DNA of 64,000 nt from Reyranella sp. GTDB taxonomy: Bacteria; Pseudomonadota; Alphaproteobacteria; Reyranellales; Reyranellaceae. The notes beneath the pieces were generated by a model. The model saw only the letters and a list, made by a program, of their open reading frames with translations. It searched no databases and was not told where the DNA came from. Of this stretch, positions 1-8,931 are shown in pieces (position 1 is the stretch's first letter; the number at the start of each line of letters is the position of its first letter). The translations under genes and the position numbers were made by a program. Location: assembly GCA_022844015.1 (NCBI GenBank), contig JALHMO010000009.1, positions 1 to 64,000 of the forward strand. Reading direction: 5' to 3'.

Positions 1-324
1 GCCGGACGTGGCCTCAGCTTCAACAGCTCGAGCGCCTACGCCGCGGCGAAGGGCGGCATCATCGCCTTCACCCGCAAGCTCGCCTACGAGCTCGGGCCGG
101 ACGGCATCAACGTCAACGCCATCGCCCCGAGCATCACCCTGACAGAGCGCATCCGGCCGCATTGGGACAAGCGCACGCAGGCCTCGCAAGCCGAGGAGAT
201 CGAGAGGACACCGCTGCGCCGCGTCGCCGAGGCGGCCGACCAGGCGCGCGTGATCTGCTTCCTCGCCTCGGCCGACGCGGACTTCGTCACCGGCCTCACC
301 ATCGACGTCACCGGCGGCGTGTAG
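1..324 (+). CDS. SDR-family oxidoreductase, C-terminal part (partial)
   Basis: This is the 3' end of a short-chain dehydrogenase gene; its start lies before the window. The remaining 107 residues open with the active-site segment SSSAYAAAKGG, holding the YxxxK catalytic pair. They continue with INVNAIAPS, the usual loop after strand beta-6, and end with FVTGLTIDVTGGV, the standard SDR C-terminus (TGxxxxVDGG type). The family uses NAD(P)H to oxidise alcohols or reduce ketones; the substrate cannot be read from this part. A hydroxyisobutyrate-dehydrogenase-like gene starts 14 bp downstream and a hydrolase overlaps that one, so this is probably the front of a catabolic operon. Family assignment is secure and the specific role is unknown. 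Confidence 0.9.
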   Translation, partial: AGRGLSFNSSSAYAAAKGGIIAFTRKLAYELGPDGINVNAIAPSITLTERIRPHWDKRTQASQAEEIERTPLRRVAEAADQARVICFLASADADFVTGLTIDVTGGV

Positions 325-338
325 CAGGGGAGGGGAGC

Positions 339-1238
339 ATGGCTGGAAAGGTCGGATTCATCGGGCTCGGCGCCATGGGCGGGCCGATGGCGCTCAATCT
401 CGCCAAGGCGGGCTTCTCGCTGGTGGTCAACGACATCATCGAGGCGAAGACGAGGCCCCTGAAGGCTACGGGTGCGACGGTGGCCGACTCGGCCCAGGCG
501 GTGGCCGCCGCTACCGAGCGCACCGTCGTCATCGTCGAGACCACGGCGCAGGCCGAGGCGGTGATCCTCGGGAAGCAGGGCATCGTCGACGGCGCCCGCG
601 CCGGCCACATCGTGCTTTGCATGGCGACCATCGATCCGTTCGCCGCCCGCGACATCGCCGACCGGCTGGCGGCGCGTGGCATGGCCATGCTCGACGCCCC
701 GGTGAGCGGCGGCACGGCGCGCGCCCAGTCGGGCGAGCTGTCTGTGATCGTCGGTGGCGACCGCGCGGTGTTCGACAAGTGCCAGGACCTGTTCTCGGCG
801 ATGGGCAGTCGCTCGTTCCATGTCGGGCCGCTCGGCAGCGGGCTCGCCATGAAGCTGGTCAACAACATGCTGGTGCAGGTCAACACCGTGGCGGTGGCGG
901 AAGCGCTGGTGCTGGGCGTGAAGGCCGGGCTCGATCCGCAGATGATCTACGACGTCGTGCGCGTCTCGACCGGCGCGAGCGCGGCGTGGGAGATGCGCGT
1001 GCCGCGCATCCTCGCCGGCGACTATGCGCCGGGCGGCACGGTCGACATCTCCTACAAGGACCAGGAGCTCGAGACGGCCTTTGCCAAGCGCCTCGGTGTG
1101 CCGGTGCTGCTGGCGAACCTCACCCAGCAGGTTTACCAGATGGCGCGGGCCCAGGGTCTCAACAAGGAAGACGGCTCGGCCGTGGTGAAGATCTACGAGC
1201 ACCTCGCCGGAATCTCGGTCAGGGAAGGGAACAAGTGA
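339..1238 (+). CDS. 3-hydroxyisobutyrate dehydrogenase-like NAD(P)-dependent beta-hydroxyacid dehydrogenase
   Basis: A 299-residue member of the 6-phosphogluconate/3-hydroxyisobutyrate dehydrogenase family, which oxidises beta-hydroxy acids to semialdehydes with NAD(P). The Rossmann motif GFIGLGAMGGPM lies at residues 6-17. The substrate-binding signature DAPVSGG begins near residue 119, and the conserved catalytic lysine of the GxxxKLVNN motif is K172. Length is normal for the family (about 290-300). I start at ATG 339, preceded by AGGGGAG; an open frame reaching further upstream overlaps the SDR gene and has no Rossmann start. The stop overlaps the next start codon (ATGA), so it is co-translated with the downstream hydrolase. 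The exact substrate (hydroxyisobutyrate, tartronate semialdehyde or another) is not determined. Confidence 0.9.
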   Translation: MAGKVGFIGLGAMGGPMALNLAKAGFSLVVNDIIEAKTRPLKATGATVADSAQAVAAATERTVVIVETTAQAEAVILGKQGIVDGARAGHIVLCMATIDPFAARDIADRLAARGMAMLDAPVSGGTARAQSGELSVIVGGDRAVFDKCQDLFSAMGSRSFHVGPLGSGLAMKLVNNMLVQVNTVAVAEALVLGVKAGLDPQMIYDVVRVSTGASAAWEMRVPRILAGDYAPGGTVDISYKDQELETAFAKRLGVPVLLANLTQQVYQMARAQGLNKEDGSAVVKIYEHLAGISVREGNK

Positions 1239-1927
1239 TGACGACTTTCGTATTGCTCCACGGCGCCTACCAGGGCGGCTGGATCTGGAAACCGGTTGTC
1301 GAGCGCCTGCGCGCCCAAGGCCATCATGTCCTGGCGCCGAGCCTCGACGGCTGCGCCGAGCGCAAGGGCCAGATCCGGGCCGGCATCACCACCGAGACGC
1401 ATGCCGACGAGGTCGCCGGCCTGCTGTTCTACGACGATCTGAGGGACGTCGTGCTGGTCGGCACCAGCACCGGCGGCATGGTGATGGCGCGCACCGCCGA
1501 GCTGGCGCGCGAGCGGGTGGCCAGGGTGGTATTCGCCGATGCTCTGGCGCTGCTCGACGGCGAGGCGCTGCCCGATATCGTCAAGCGGCCGACCGCCGTG
1601 GACACCGAGCTCTCCACCGGCCCCTCGCGCCACGACTTCGAGACCCGCCTGTTCGCCGATCTAGACCCGGCTCTGCGGAAATGGGCAATCGAGCGTTGCA
1701 CGCCGCATCCGATCGCCGCCATGCGCGCGCCGGTCAAGCTGGAGCGCTTCTGGGATCAATCGTGGAATGCCTCGGTCATCTGGTGCAAGCGCAGCGCCAA
1801 CCCGCCGGTTGCCCATCAGCGGCGCTGCGCCGACAGGCTGAAGGCGCGTTGGCACGAGCTCGACACCGGCCACTATCCGATGCTGAGCGAGCCGGAGGCG
1901 CTGGCGCGGCTGATCGTCGAGGGCTAG
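1238..1927 (+). CDS. Alpha/beta hydrolase (EstC/hydroxynitrile-lyase-like)
   Basis: A 229-residue soluble alpha/beta hydrolase. FVLLHGAYQGGWIW at the N-terminus is the oxyanion-loop segment typical of the EstC, salicylate-esterase and hydroxynitrile-lyase branch. The nucleophile elbow GTSTGG places the catalytic serine at S77, and the C-terminal GHYPMLSEPEAL supplies the catalytic histidine at H212. The ATG lies inside the upstream stop (ATGA overlap), which fixes the start and argues for translational coupling with the dehydrogenase. In such operons it probably hydrolyses a small ester or lactone in the same catabolic route; the actual substrate is not readable. A tail-to-tail junction with the giant RTX gene follows after 17 bp. 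Confidence 0.85.
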   Translation: MTTFVLLHGAYQGGWIWKPVVERLRAQGHHVLAPSLDGCAERKGQIRAGITTETHADEVAGLLFYDDLRDVVLVGTSTGGMVMARTAELARERVARVVFADALALLDGEALPDIVKRPTAVDTELSTGPSRHDFETRLFADLDPALRKWAIERCTPHPIAAMRAPVKLERFWDQSWNASVIWCKRSANPPVAHQRRCADRLKARWHELDTGHYPMLSEPEALARLIVEG

Positions 1928-1944
1928 GACGAATACAGGCGGGC

Positions 1945-4900
1945 TCACACGACATGGAAGTCGAATGGCAGGAGCGACGTCACGCCCTGCAGCGTGACCA
2001 GCGTCACCGCGTCCGCCCCGCTGCCGCCATTGGCGTCCCAGAACACCGTCCCGGCATCCGCGCCGGCGTTGTCGAAGATAAAGGCGCCGTTCGTCCCCGG
2101 CGTCGACGCCGTCGCATAATCGGCGGCCGTGGCGAGTGTCACGGCGGCATTTGCGAGGAGCCCATTGCCGAAGCCGCCCGCGGAAATCTGCAGGAAGTCC
2201 GTGCCGGACACGAAGTCCCGGACAACGTCGAAGCCCTCTGTCGCGAAATCGAAGGCAAACGCATCCGCCCCGCTTCCTCCCGTCAGCGTATCGGTGCCGG
2301 CTCCGCCGACCAACTTGTCGGCGCCGGTCCCGCCATTGAGCTCGTCGTCGCCCGCAAGGCCGATGAGCGTGTTGTTTCCGGCCGTGCCGGTGAGCCTGTC
2401 GCCAAAGACCGATCCGGTCACGTTCTCGAACCCCGAGAGCGTGTCCTTGCCCGCGCCGACCGTGTTCTGCGCGCTCGCCGTCGCAAGCTTCACCGTCACT
2501 CCGGCGGTCGCATTGGCGTAAGATGCCGTGTCGCCGCCCGCGCCGTTCGTGCCGCCGATCAGGACATCGTTGCCCGCGCCGCCTTCCAGCACATTGTCTC
2601 CCGAGTTTCCGGTCAGCTTGTCGTCGAACTGCGAGCCGGTCAGATTCTCGATATCGAGGTACAGATCCAACGTCGCTTCGCCTCTGTTGCTCAGCGAATT
2701 GCCAAGGCTGGCCGTCACGCCGGAGCGGGCGAAGGCATAGCTCACGGTGTCGTTTCCACGAAGCCCCGCGAAAAGCTCGATACTGCCACTGGCGAAGAAC
2801 GTATTGTCGGCGTTGTCGCCAACGACCACTTCGACACCGGTATCGACAACGCGGACCGCTATCGCTTGCGTATCGGTTCCACCCCGGCCATCGGAGACCT
2901 CGACCACAACGTCATAGACGTTGTTGATGCCGGTATCGCCTGGCCGCTCGTAGTCGGGTGCCGCAACAAACGCCAAGGCGCCCGTTGTTGCGTCGATGGC
3001 GAACTTGTCGTCGTCGGCGCCGCCGACGATCGCGTAAGCCAGGCTATCGCCATCGGGGTCGGCCGCCTTGACGCCAGTGACAAGAGTGAAGTTCTCGTAG
3101 ACAGATTCGCTGGCCGTCGCACCGCCGCCGTCTGACGTGATGACCGGAGCTTGATTTGGCGAGGCGGCGTTGTCGATCGTGGCAGTGTCACTGCCGCTGA
3201 GGTTGCCACCACCGGTATTGCCGTTGTCGTTCACGGTGAGCGTCAGGATCGTGCCCGGGCTTGGCGTGCCGCTTGCCGCATAGGTTAGCGTGCTCGAGCT
3301 TGCGGCCCCGAGGAAGCTGTTGATTTGCGCCACTGTGCCCGTGATGGTCAGCGACGACGTCCCGCTGCCGCTCACCGTTGCACCGCTGTCGCCGGCGGTC
3401 GCTGTGAGAGTGCCTTCGCCGACTGCCAGCGTCACGGTCATGCTTCCGGCGCCAGCGTCGATGTCGCTAATGGAGAGCCCGGTCCCCTTGAGGACGAGCA
3501 TGCCGTTGGCGCTGTAGCTGGTCGGCTCAATTGTCGCCACTGGCGCATCGTTGACGTTGGCAATGGGGACGGTGGCGGCGGACGTGACGCTCTCGGCCGT
3601 GCCCTGGCCGTCGGTGTAGGAGACGACGACCCTGATCGTGGCGCCGACATCGGCGTCGCCCAGGGCGTAGGTCGGCTGGTCGCCGCCCACATCGACGAAG
3701 CCGGAGCCCGCGTTCCGCTGCCAGCGATAGCTCAGCGCGCCGAGGCCGTCGGCGTCGGCGAGCGTGGCGGTGTCGGCGGTGAGGATCTGGCCTTCGGTTG
3801 CCGTGCCGGCGATGGCGACGCCGCCGGCTGGGGCATAGTCGACGTTGGCGATGGGGACGGTAGCGGCGGACGTCACGCTCTCCGCCGCGCCCTGGCCGTC
3901 GGTGTAGGAGACGACGACCCTGATCGTGGCGCCGACATCGGCATCGCCGAGGACGTAGGTCGACTGATCGACACCGACATCGACGAAGCCGGAGCCCGCG
4001 TTCCGCTGCCAGCGATAGCTCAGCGCGCCGAGGCCGTCGGCGTCGGCGAGCGTGGCGGTATCGGCGGTGAGGACCTGGCCTTCGGTTGCCGTGCCGGTGA
4101 TGGCGACGCCGCCGGTCGGGGCATCGTCGACGTTGGCGATGGCGGCGGTGGCGGCGGACGTCACGCTCTCCGCCGTGCCCTCGCCGTCGGTGTAGGAGAC
4201 GACGACCCTGATGCTGGCGCCGACATCGGCACCGCCGAGGGTGTAGGTCGACTGATCGGCACCGACATCGACGAAGCCGGAGCCCGCGTTCCGCTGCCAG
4301 CGATAGCTCAGCGCGCCGAGGCCGTCGGCGTCGGCGAGCGTGGCGGTATCGGCGGTGAGGACCTGGCCTTCGGTTGCCGTGCCGGCGATGGCGACGCCGC
4401 CGGTCGGGGCATCGTCGACGTTGGCGATGGGGACGGTAGCGGCGGACGTTACGCTTTCGGCCGTGCCCTGGCCGTCGGTGTAGGAGACGACGACCCTGAT
4501 CGTGGCGCCGACATCGGCATCGCCGAGGGCGTAGGTCGACTGATTGCCGCCCACATCGACGAAGCCGGAGCCCGCATCCCGCTGCCAGCGATAGCTCAGC
4601 GCGCCGAGGCCGTCGGCGTCGGCGAGCGTGGCGGTATCGGCGGTGAGGATCTGGCCTTCGGTTGCCGTGCCGGTGATGGCGACGCCGCCAGTCGGGGCAT
4701 CGTCGACGTTGGCGATGGCGGCGGTGGCGGCGGACGCCACGCTCTCGGCCGTGCCCTGGCCGTCGGTGTAGGAGACGACGACCCTTATCGTGGCGCCGAC
4801 ATCGGCATCGCCGAGGACGTAGGTCGACTGATCGACACCGACATCGACGAAGCCGGAGCCGGTATCCCGCTGCCACTGGTAGCTCAGCGTTCCAAGGCCA

Positions 4901-7900
4901 TCGGCGTCGGCCAGCGTCGCGATGTCGGCCGTGAGGACCTGGTCTTCCGTTGCCGTGCCGGTGATGGCGACGCCGCCGGTCGGAGGGTCCTGACCGACCT
5001 CCGCCGCCGTAAGGGTCCCGTCGGCGAACTGGAAAGTCTCGAAGTTGGTGAGCGTGTCGGTGCCGTCGGGGCCGATGACGGTGTAGGTCGCCCCCGAGAC
5101 GTCGACCACGTAGTCGGCGCGATTGCCGGAGTAGACCGCCGTGTCCACGCCGTCGCCGGCGTCCATGGTGTCGCTGCCATCCGAGCCAGCGATGGTGTCC
5201 CCGAAGGCGCTGCCGGTGACGGTGAAGCCTTCGCCCTGGGCGCTCAAGTCGATGTCGACGCCGGCGCCCGCGGCGGCGGCGGCAATCACCTCGACGTTGA
5301 CGATCCGAGCATTGTCGGCGCTGTTGAGGTCGCTCGATGTCGCCAGCAGTACGATCCTGTCGCCCGTGCCGGCGCCGCCATCGACGCTGTCGCTGCCGAC
5401 GAAGCCGTTGACGGTGTCGTCGCCCGCGCCTGCGACAATCGTGTCCGCGGCAACAGTGGCGGTAATGCTATCGCCGAAGCCGCTGCCGGTGATGGTGAAG
5501 CCTTCGGTCTGTGCGCCGAGATCGATGGCGACGGCCGCTGCCGCGGTGGCGGCCGACACCGCTTCGATGGTGGTAATCCGCCCGTTGGTGGCGCTGTTCA
5601 GGTCCGCCGATGTCGCCGCGAGCACGATCGTGTCGGTGCCCGCCCCGCCATCGACGTCGTCGGCACCGACGAAGCCGTTGATCGTGTCGTCCCCGCCGCC
5701 AGCATTGATCGTGTCGCCCGCGGACCCGCCGGTGATGATGTCGGCGCTGCCGCTGCCGGTGATGGTGAAGGCTTCGGTCTGGCCGGAAAGGCCGATGGTG
5801 GCGGCCCCGGACAGGGTAAAGGCCTCGACGCCCTGGATGGCGGCGTCGGTCGAGCCGAGCGTGTTCAACTCGGCCGAGGTCGTGGTGAGCGTGATGGTGT
5901 CGCCGGTCCCGGCGCCCAGGTCGATGGTTCCAGCGCCGATGAGCATGGCGTCGAGCTGCGTGCCGGTGAGCGTCACCGTATCGGTGCCGGTCGAGCCTAC
6001 GAGATTGCCGGTTGCGACATTGCTGATCGCAGGCAGCGTGGAAGCCGAGATATTTCCGCTCGCGACCGTGTCGAGCGTATTGGTGCCGCCAGCGAGATCG
6101 AAGGTGGTGAAGCCGGCGAGCTGCGTGGCGGTGAGCCTGATCGAGTCGTCGCCGCTGCTGCCATTGAAGATCTCGACACCGCTGATCGCCGCGTCCGTGG
6201 CAAAATCGAGCGTGGCGGCGTTGGTCAGCTGAATAGTGTCTTTGTCGGCGCCGCCGGTGATGGACTCGAAGCCGGTGACGGTATTGTCCAGGTCTCCATT
6301 GGCCATATAGAAGGTGTCGTTGCCGTCGCCACCGTCCAACGAGTCGAGCCCTCGGCCGCCGGTGAACGAGTCGTTGCCACCGCCCAAGCGTATGAGGTCA
6401 TGGTACCCGGTGCCGAGGAAAGTGTCGTTGCCGCCGAAATTGGTTCCGCCCCCGGTGATGCGATTGCCGCCGGTCACCGCCGAGCCGTCGATCTTCACGT
6501 CGTTGGTGAGCGTGACGCCTGAGAAAATTTGGACGCTGCCGAAACCTCCGCTGACCGTTTGGGCGGTGGACACGAAATCGGTAGTGAGAACGAGATTCCA
6601 TCCGGCAGCGTTCTGATTGAGCTCGAGCACTTCGACGCTGGTGACGTCGTAGCTCGAGAAATCGTACGTGCCGGTCTGACTGAGCCGCAGCTCATCGCCC
6701 GTGCCGTCGCCGCCATCGATCACATCTCCAGCGGAATCGGCAAGAGACCCGACAATGAAGGTGTCATCGCCGCTCCCGCCCGACATGATGTCGGCGCCTG
6801 CGCCGCCGGTGATGGTATCGAGGCCGGTTCCTCCGGTGATGGCATCGGCACCGCCACCACCATTGATCTTGTCGTTGCCATCGCCGCCATCGATGATGTC
6901 GTTGCCAGAACCGCCGGTCAGCGTGTCGACGGAAATCGCGGGACCAACCGCGTTGCTGCCCAGGATGGTGAAGCCTTCCGTCTGATTGCTGAGATCGATG
7001 GTCAGCGGACCGCCCGCGCCGGCGCCCGACACCGTCTCGACATCGACGATCTGCGCGTCGGTGGCGCTGTTCAGCCCGGCAGAAGTCCCAGTGAGCGCAA
7101 TGGTGTCGCTGCCGGCCTTGCCATCGATGGTATCGGCTCCGTTGAATCCGTTGACAAGGTCCGCGCCGGCGCCGCCGGTGATGGTGTCGGCGCCGGCAAG
7201 GTTGGCGCCATCGACGACGATGCGATTGGAACCTGTCAGCCCCGACGCGTTGATCGTCACCGGCTGGGCGATCGAGATGTCGGCACTGAAGCGGAGATCG
7301 CCTGTCGTGCCGTCGCCATTCTCGTCGGCGGTGGAGACCAGGGCATCGCCGACGATGACGTTGAAGCCCGCCGAGTTTTCGCTGAGGACGATGGAGTCGA
7401 TATTGGCGATGCCGAAGGTGGTGAGATTGTAGGTGCCGGCGTCGTCGAGCTGAAGCGCGTCGATGGCTCCCGCCTCGGCCGTGCCATCGATGGTCTCGCC
7501 GGCGGCGAGATGACTCGCTGTGCCAACGACGAAGGTGTCGGCGCCGAGACCCCCGGTGAGGGTGTCAGCCCCGGCTTGGCCGGTGATCGAATCGTTTCCG
7601 GTGCCGCCGTCGATCGTATCTGCGCCGCCCTGGCCGTTGATGCTGTCGGCCTGGCTGCTACCGGTGAGCGTGTCGCCGCCGCCGGTGCCGGAAATCGAGA
7701 TGGTGTCGGTCCCGCTCGTCCAAGTGACGAAGGTCCAGCCAGCCGCCGAGAAGCTCGATGCGTTGTTGACGACGATCGCCTGGGTGCCGGTGTTGCCGGT
7801 GATCGTCGCCGAGTTGGCGATCAGCCCGCTGCCGAACTGTGCCGCGTTGAAGGTCACCGTCGCCGTACCCGACGTTGCGGCAAAGGTGAGGCCCTCGTAG

Positions 7901-8598
7901 TTGTGGAAGCCATGCGTGGCGTCGGTCCCCGCCGCGCTGAGATCGATGCCTGTGCCGGATCCGGCGACGCCGACGACGATGGTGTCGGTGCCGGCATCAC
8001 CGTCGAAGAAGTCGGTGGCGTCGATCTGGACGGTGGCAGTGACCCTCACCGTGTCGTCGCCATTGATCTGCGTCACCGTGTCGGTACCGGTGGTCGCGTC
8101 GTAACTGGCCATCAGCCCGCCATAGGTGGCGATGCCGCGCGCGCTGAGTGGTGGCAGGGCCGGCTCATCGAGCTTCCATGCCGCACCCCGCGCCTCCGAC
8201 CCGATCAGGCCCGATGCGGCGACGACGCGGGCACCGGTGGCGTCCGCCAAAGCGTCAATGAAGGACCGGCCACGCGAGCCCGCGCCGGTCTCGCAGCACC
8301 AGAGCAGCAAGGCGGAGTCCAGGGTGAGCGCCTTGCCGATTCTCGACAGGTCGGCGGCGCGGCCGTCAACTGCGGCGCGCTTGAGAGTGCCGCAGCCGAA
8401 GCGCAGCTCTCCAGGTGCGCCATGGGCGACGATATGAATGGCGTCGAATTCCCCACGACCATCGAGGGACATCGCGATCTGCCGGATCGCGTCGGCCGCC
8501 GGCGAAAGCAAGACGGTTTCAATGCCCGGGCGTAGCCCTGAGAGAAACGTCTCGAGCTCGGAGATCGTCGCATCGATGAAGAGGATTTCGCGAACCAT
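1945..8598 (-). CDS. Giant DUF4347 / RTX-repeat secreted protein (adhesin-like)
   Basis: A 2217-residue, very acidic repeat protein from ATG 8598, where MVREILFIDATI opens a DUF4347 domain (residues 1 to about 160). That domain carries a His-Gly (IVAHGAPGELRFG, H59) and a Cys pair (LLWCCETGAG, C101/C102), resembling clan CD cysteine-peptidase folds. After it come RTX-type GGxGxDxxx calcium-binding runs and beta-rich segments. Next are five 96-residue repeats (DAPTGGVAITGTATEGQ...), a cadherin-like stretch (DPDGDSLAYAIVGG...) and C-terminal RTX nonapeptides with an M10/serralysin-like tail (TGGSGADAFAFDF). There is no Sec signal. Such proteins are usually exported by type I secretion through a C-terminal signal, but I see no ABC, MFP or TolC genes here. 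Upstream in-frame starts are possible (ATG 8775) but add non-conserved sequence. Confidence 0.85.
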   Translation of the reverse strand: MVREILFIDATISELETFLSGLRPGIETVLLSPAADAIRQIAMSLDGRGEFDAIHIVAHGAPGELRFGCGTLKRAAVDGRAADLSRIGKALTLDSALLLWCCETGAGSRGRSFIDALADATGARVVAASGLIGSEARGAAWKLDEPALPPLSARGIATYGGLMASYDATTGTDTVTQINGDDTVRVTATVQIDATDFFDGDAGTDTIVVGVAGSGTGIDLSAAGTDATHGFHNYEGLTFAATSGTATVTFNAAQFGSGLIANSATITGNTGTQAIVVNNASSFSAAGWTFVTWTSGTDTISISGTGGGDTLTGSSQADSINGQGGADTIDGGTGNDSITGQAGADTLTGGLGADTFVVGTASHLAAGETIDGTAEAGAIDALQLDDAGTYNLTTFGIANIDSIVLSENSAGFNVIVGDALVSTADENGDGTTGDLRFSADISIAQPVTINASGLTGSNRIVVDGANLAGADTITGGAGADLVNGFNGADTIDGKAGSDTIALTGTSAGLNSATDAQIVDVETVSGAGAGGPLTIDLSNQTEGFTILGSNAVGPAISVDTLTGGSGNDIIDGGDGNDKINGGGGADAITGGTGLDTITGGAGADIMSGGSGDDTFIVGSLADSAGDVIDGGDGTGDELRLSQTGTYDFSSYDVTSVEVLELNQNAAGWNLVLTTDFVSTAQTVSGGFGSVQIFSGVTLTNDVKIDGSAVTGGNRITGGGTNFGGNDTFLGTGYHDLIRLGGGNDSFTGGRGLDSLDGGDGNDTFYMANGDLDNTVTGFESITGGADKDTIQLTNAATLDFATDAAISGVEIFNGSSGDDSIRLTATQLAGFTTFDLAGGTNTLDTVASGNISASTLPAISNVATGNLVGSTGTDTVTLTGTQLDAMLIGAGTIDLGAGTGDTITLTTTSAELNTLGSTDAAIQGVEAFTLSGAATIGLSGQTEAFTITGSGSADIITGGSAGDTINAGGGDDTINGFVGADDVDGGAGTDTIVLAATSADLNSATNGRITTIEAVSAATAAAAVAIDLGAQTEGFTITGSGFGDSITATVAADTIVAGAGDDTVNGFVGSDSVDGGAGTGDRIVLLATSSDLNSADNARIVNVEVIAAAAAGAGVDIDLSAQGEGFTVTGSAFGDTIAGSDGSDTMDAGDGVDTAVYSGNRADYVVDVSGATYTVIGPDGTDTLTNFETFQFADGTLTAAEVGQDPPTGGVAITGTATEDQVLTADIATLADADGLGTLSYQWQRDTGSGFVDVGVDQSTYVLGDADVGATIRVVVSYTDGQGTAESVASAATAAIANVDDAPTGGVAITGTATEGQILTADTATLADADGLGALSYRWQRDAGSGFVDVGGNQSTYALGDADVGATIRVVVSYTDGQGTAESVTSAATVPIANVDDAPTGGVAIAGTATEGQVLTADTATLADADGLGALSYRWQRNAGSGFVDVGADQSTYTLGGADVGASIRVVVSYTDGEGTAESVTSAATAAIANVDDAPTGGVAITGTATEGQVLTADTATLADADGLGALSYRWQRNAGSGFVDVGVDQSTYVLGDADVGATIRVVVSYTDGQGAAESVTSAATVPIANVDYAPAGGVAIAGTATEGQILTADTATLADADGLGALSYRWQRNAGSGFVDVGGDQPTYALGDADVGATIRVVVSYTDGQGTAESVTSAATVPIANVNDAPVATIEPTSYSANGMLVLKGTGLSISDIDAGAGSMTVTLAVGEGTLTATAGDSGATVSGSGTSSLTITGTVAQINSFLGAASSSTLTYAASGTPSPGTILTLTVNDNGNTGGGNLSGSDTATIDNAASPNQAPVITSDGGGATASESVYENFTLVTGVKAADPDGDSLAYAIVGGADDDKFAIDATTGALAFVAAPDYERPGDTGINNVYDVVVEVSDGRGGTDTQAIAVRVVDTGVEVVVGDNADNTFFASGSIELFAGLRGNDTVSYAFARSGVTASLGNSLSNRGEATLDLYLDIENLTGSQFDDKLTGNSGDNVLEGGAGNDVLIGGTNGAGGDTASYANATAGVTVKLATASAQNTVGAGKDTLSGFENVTGSVFGDRLTGTAGNNTLIGLAGDDELNGGTGADKLVGGAGTDTLTGGSGADAFAFDFATEGFDVVRDFVSGTDFLQISAGGFGNGLLANAAVTLATAADYATASTPGTNGAFIFDNAGADAGTVFWDANGGSGADAVTLVTLQGVTSLLPFDFHVV
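3553..4992 (-). repeat. Five tandem 288-bp coding repeats
   Basis: The phrase gacgttgg recurs at 3553, 3841, 4129, 4417 and 4705, a spacing of exactly 288 bp (96 codons) each time. The units are nearly identical at DNA level and encode tandem Ig-like or cadherin-like beta-sandwich modules inside the giant RTX gene. Identity this high over exact-length units suggests recent unequal crossing-over or gene conversion, and copy number may vary between strains. Confidence 0.95.
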
Positions 8599-8931
8599 GA
8601 CCCAAATTTCCCCGCTGCCATCTTTCGATGGTGGGAGAGTGGGGTTGGCGCGTTGCCCCGAGACTGCTTGAGGCCGCCGAATTGTTGCGTACGTTTCGTC
8701 CAAAACGGGGGCGGCCCAGGTGGGAACCGGAAATCGCGCACCGGCCGCAGTCTTACGTAGCGAGTGCGCTGCCACCCCGGAGGGCAGCGGCGCGGCGGAG
8801 TGCGGCCCCCTCGACGACGGTGACTTGCTCGGAAGTCCCCAGAGCTTCAGATGTCCGTTTGCACGCTGGTCGCGCGCACGGAAGCGCGCCGAAAGGCGAG
8901 CAGGTCGTGCCTGGAAGAAGAGTGGTGCGCG
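8599..8931. other. Intergenic region upstream of the giant RTX gene
   Basis: These 333 bp lie between the start of the RTX gene and the end of the acetoacetate-decarboxylase-like gene, both on the minus strand. They must hold the promoter of the RTX gene. I see no strong sigma-70 motif, inverted repeat or convincing small gene in them. Confidence 0.5.

Noticed and set aside
3541-4992. Possible CRISPR or satellite array
   Set aside because: Repeats are 288 bp, contiguous, in frame and coding; no short repeats with unique spacers.
3325-6522. Open frame of more than 1000 codons on the plus strand opposite the giant RTX gene
   Set aside because: It is the complement of GC-rich repeat codons; its translation is repetitive GVGERGG-type sequence without any known domain, while the minus strand has clear DUF4347 and RTX domains.
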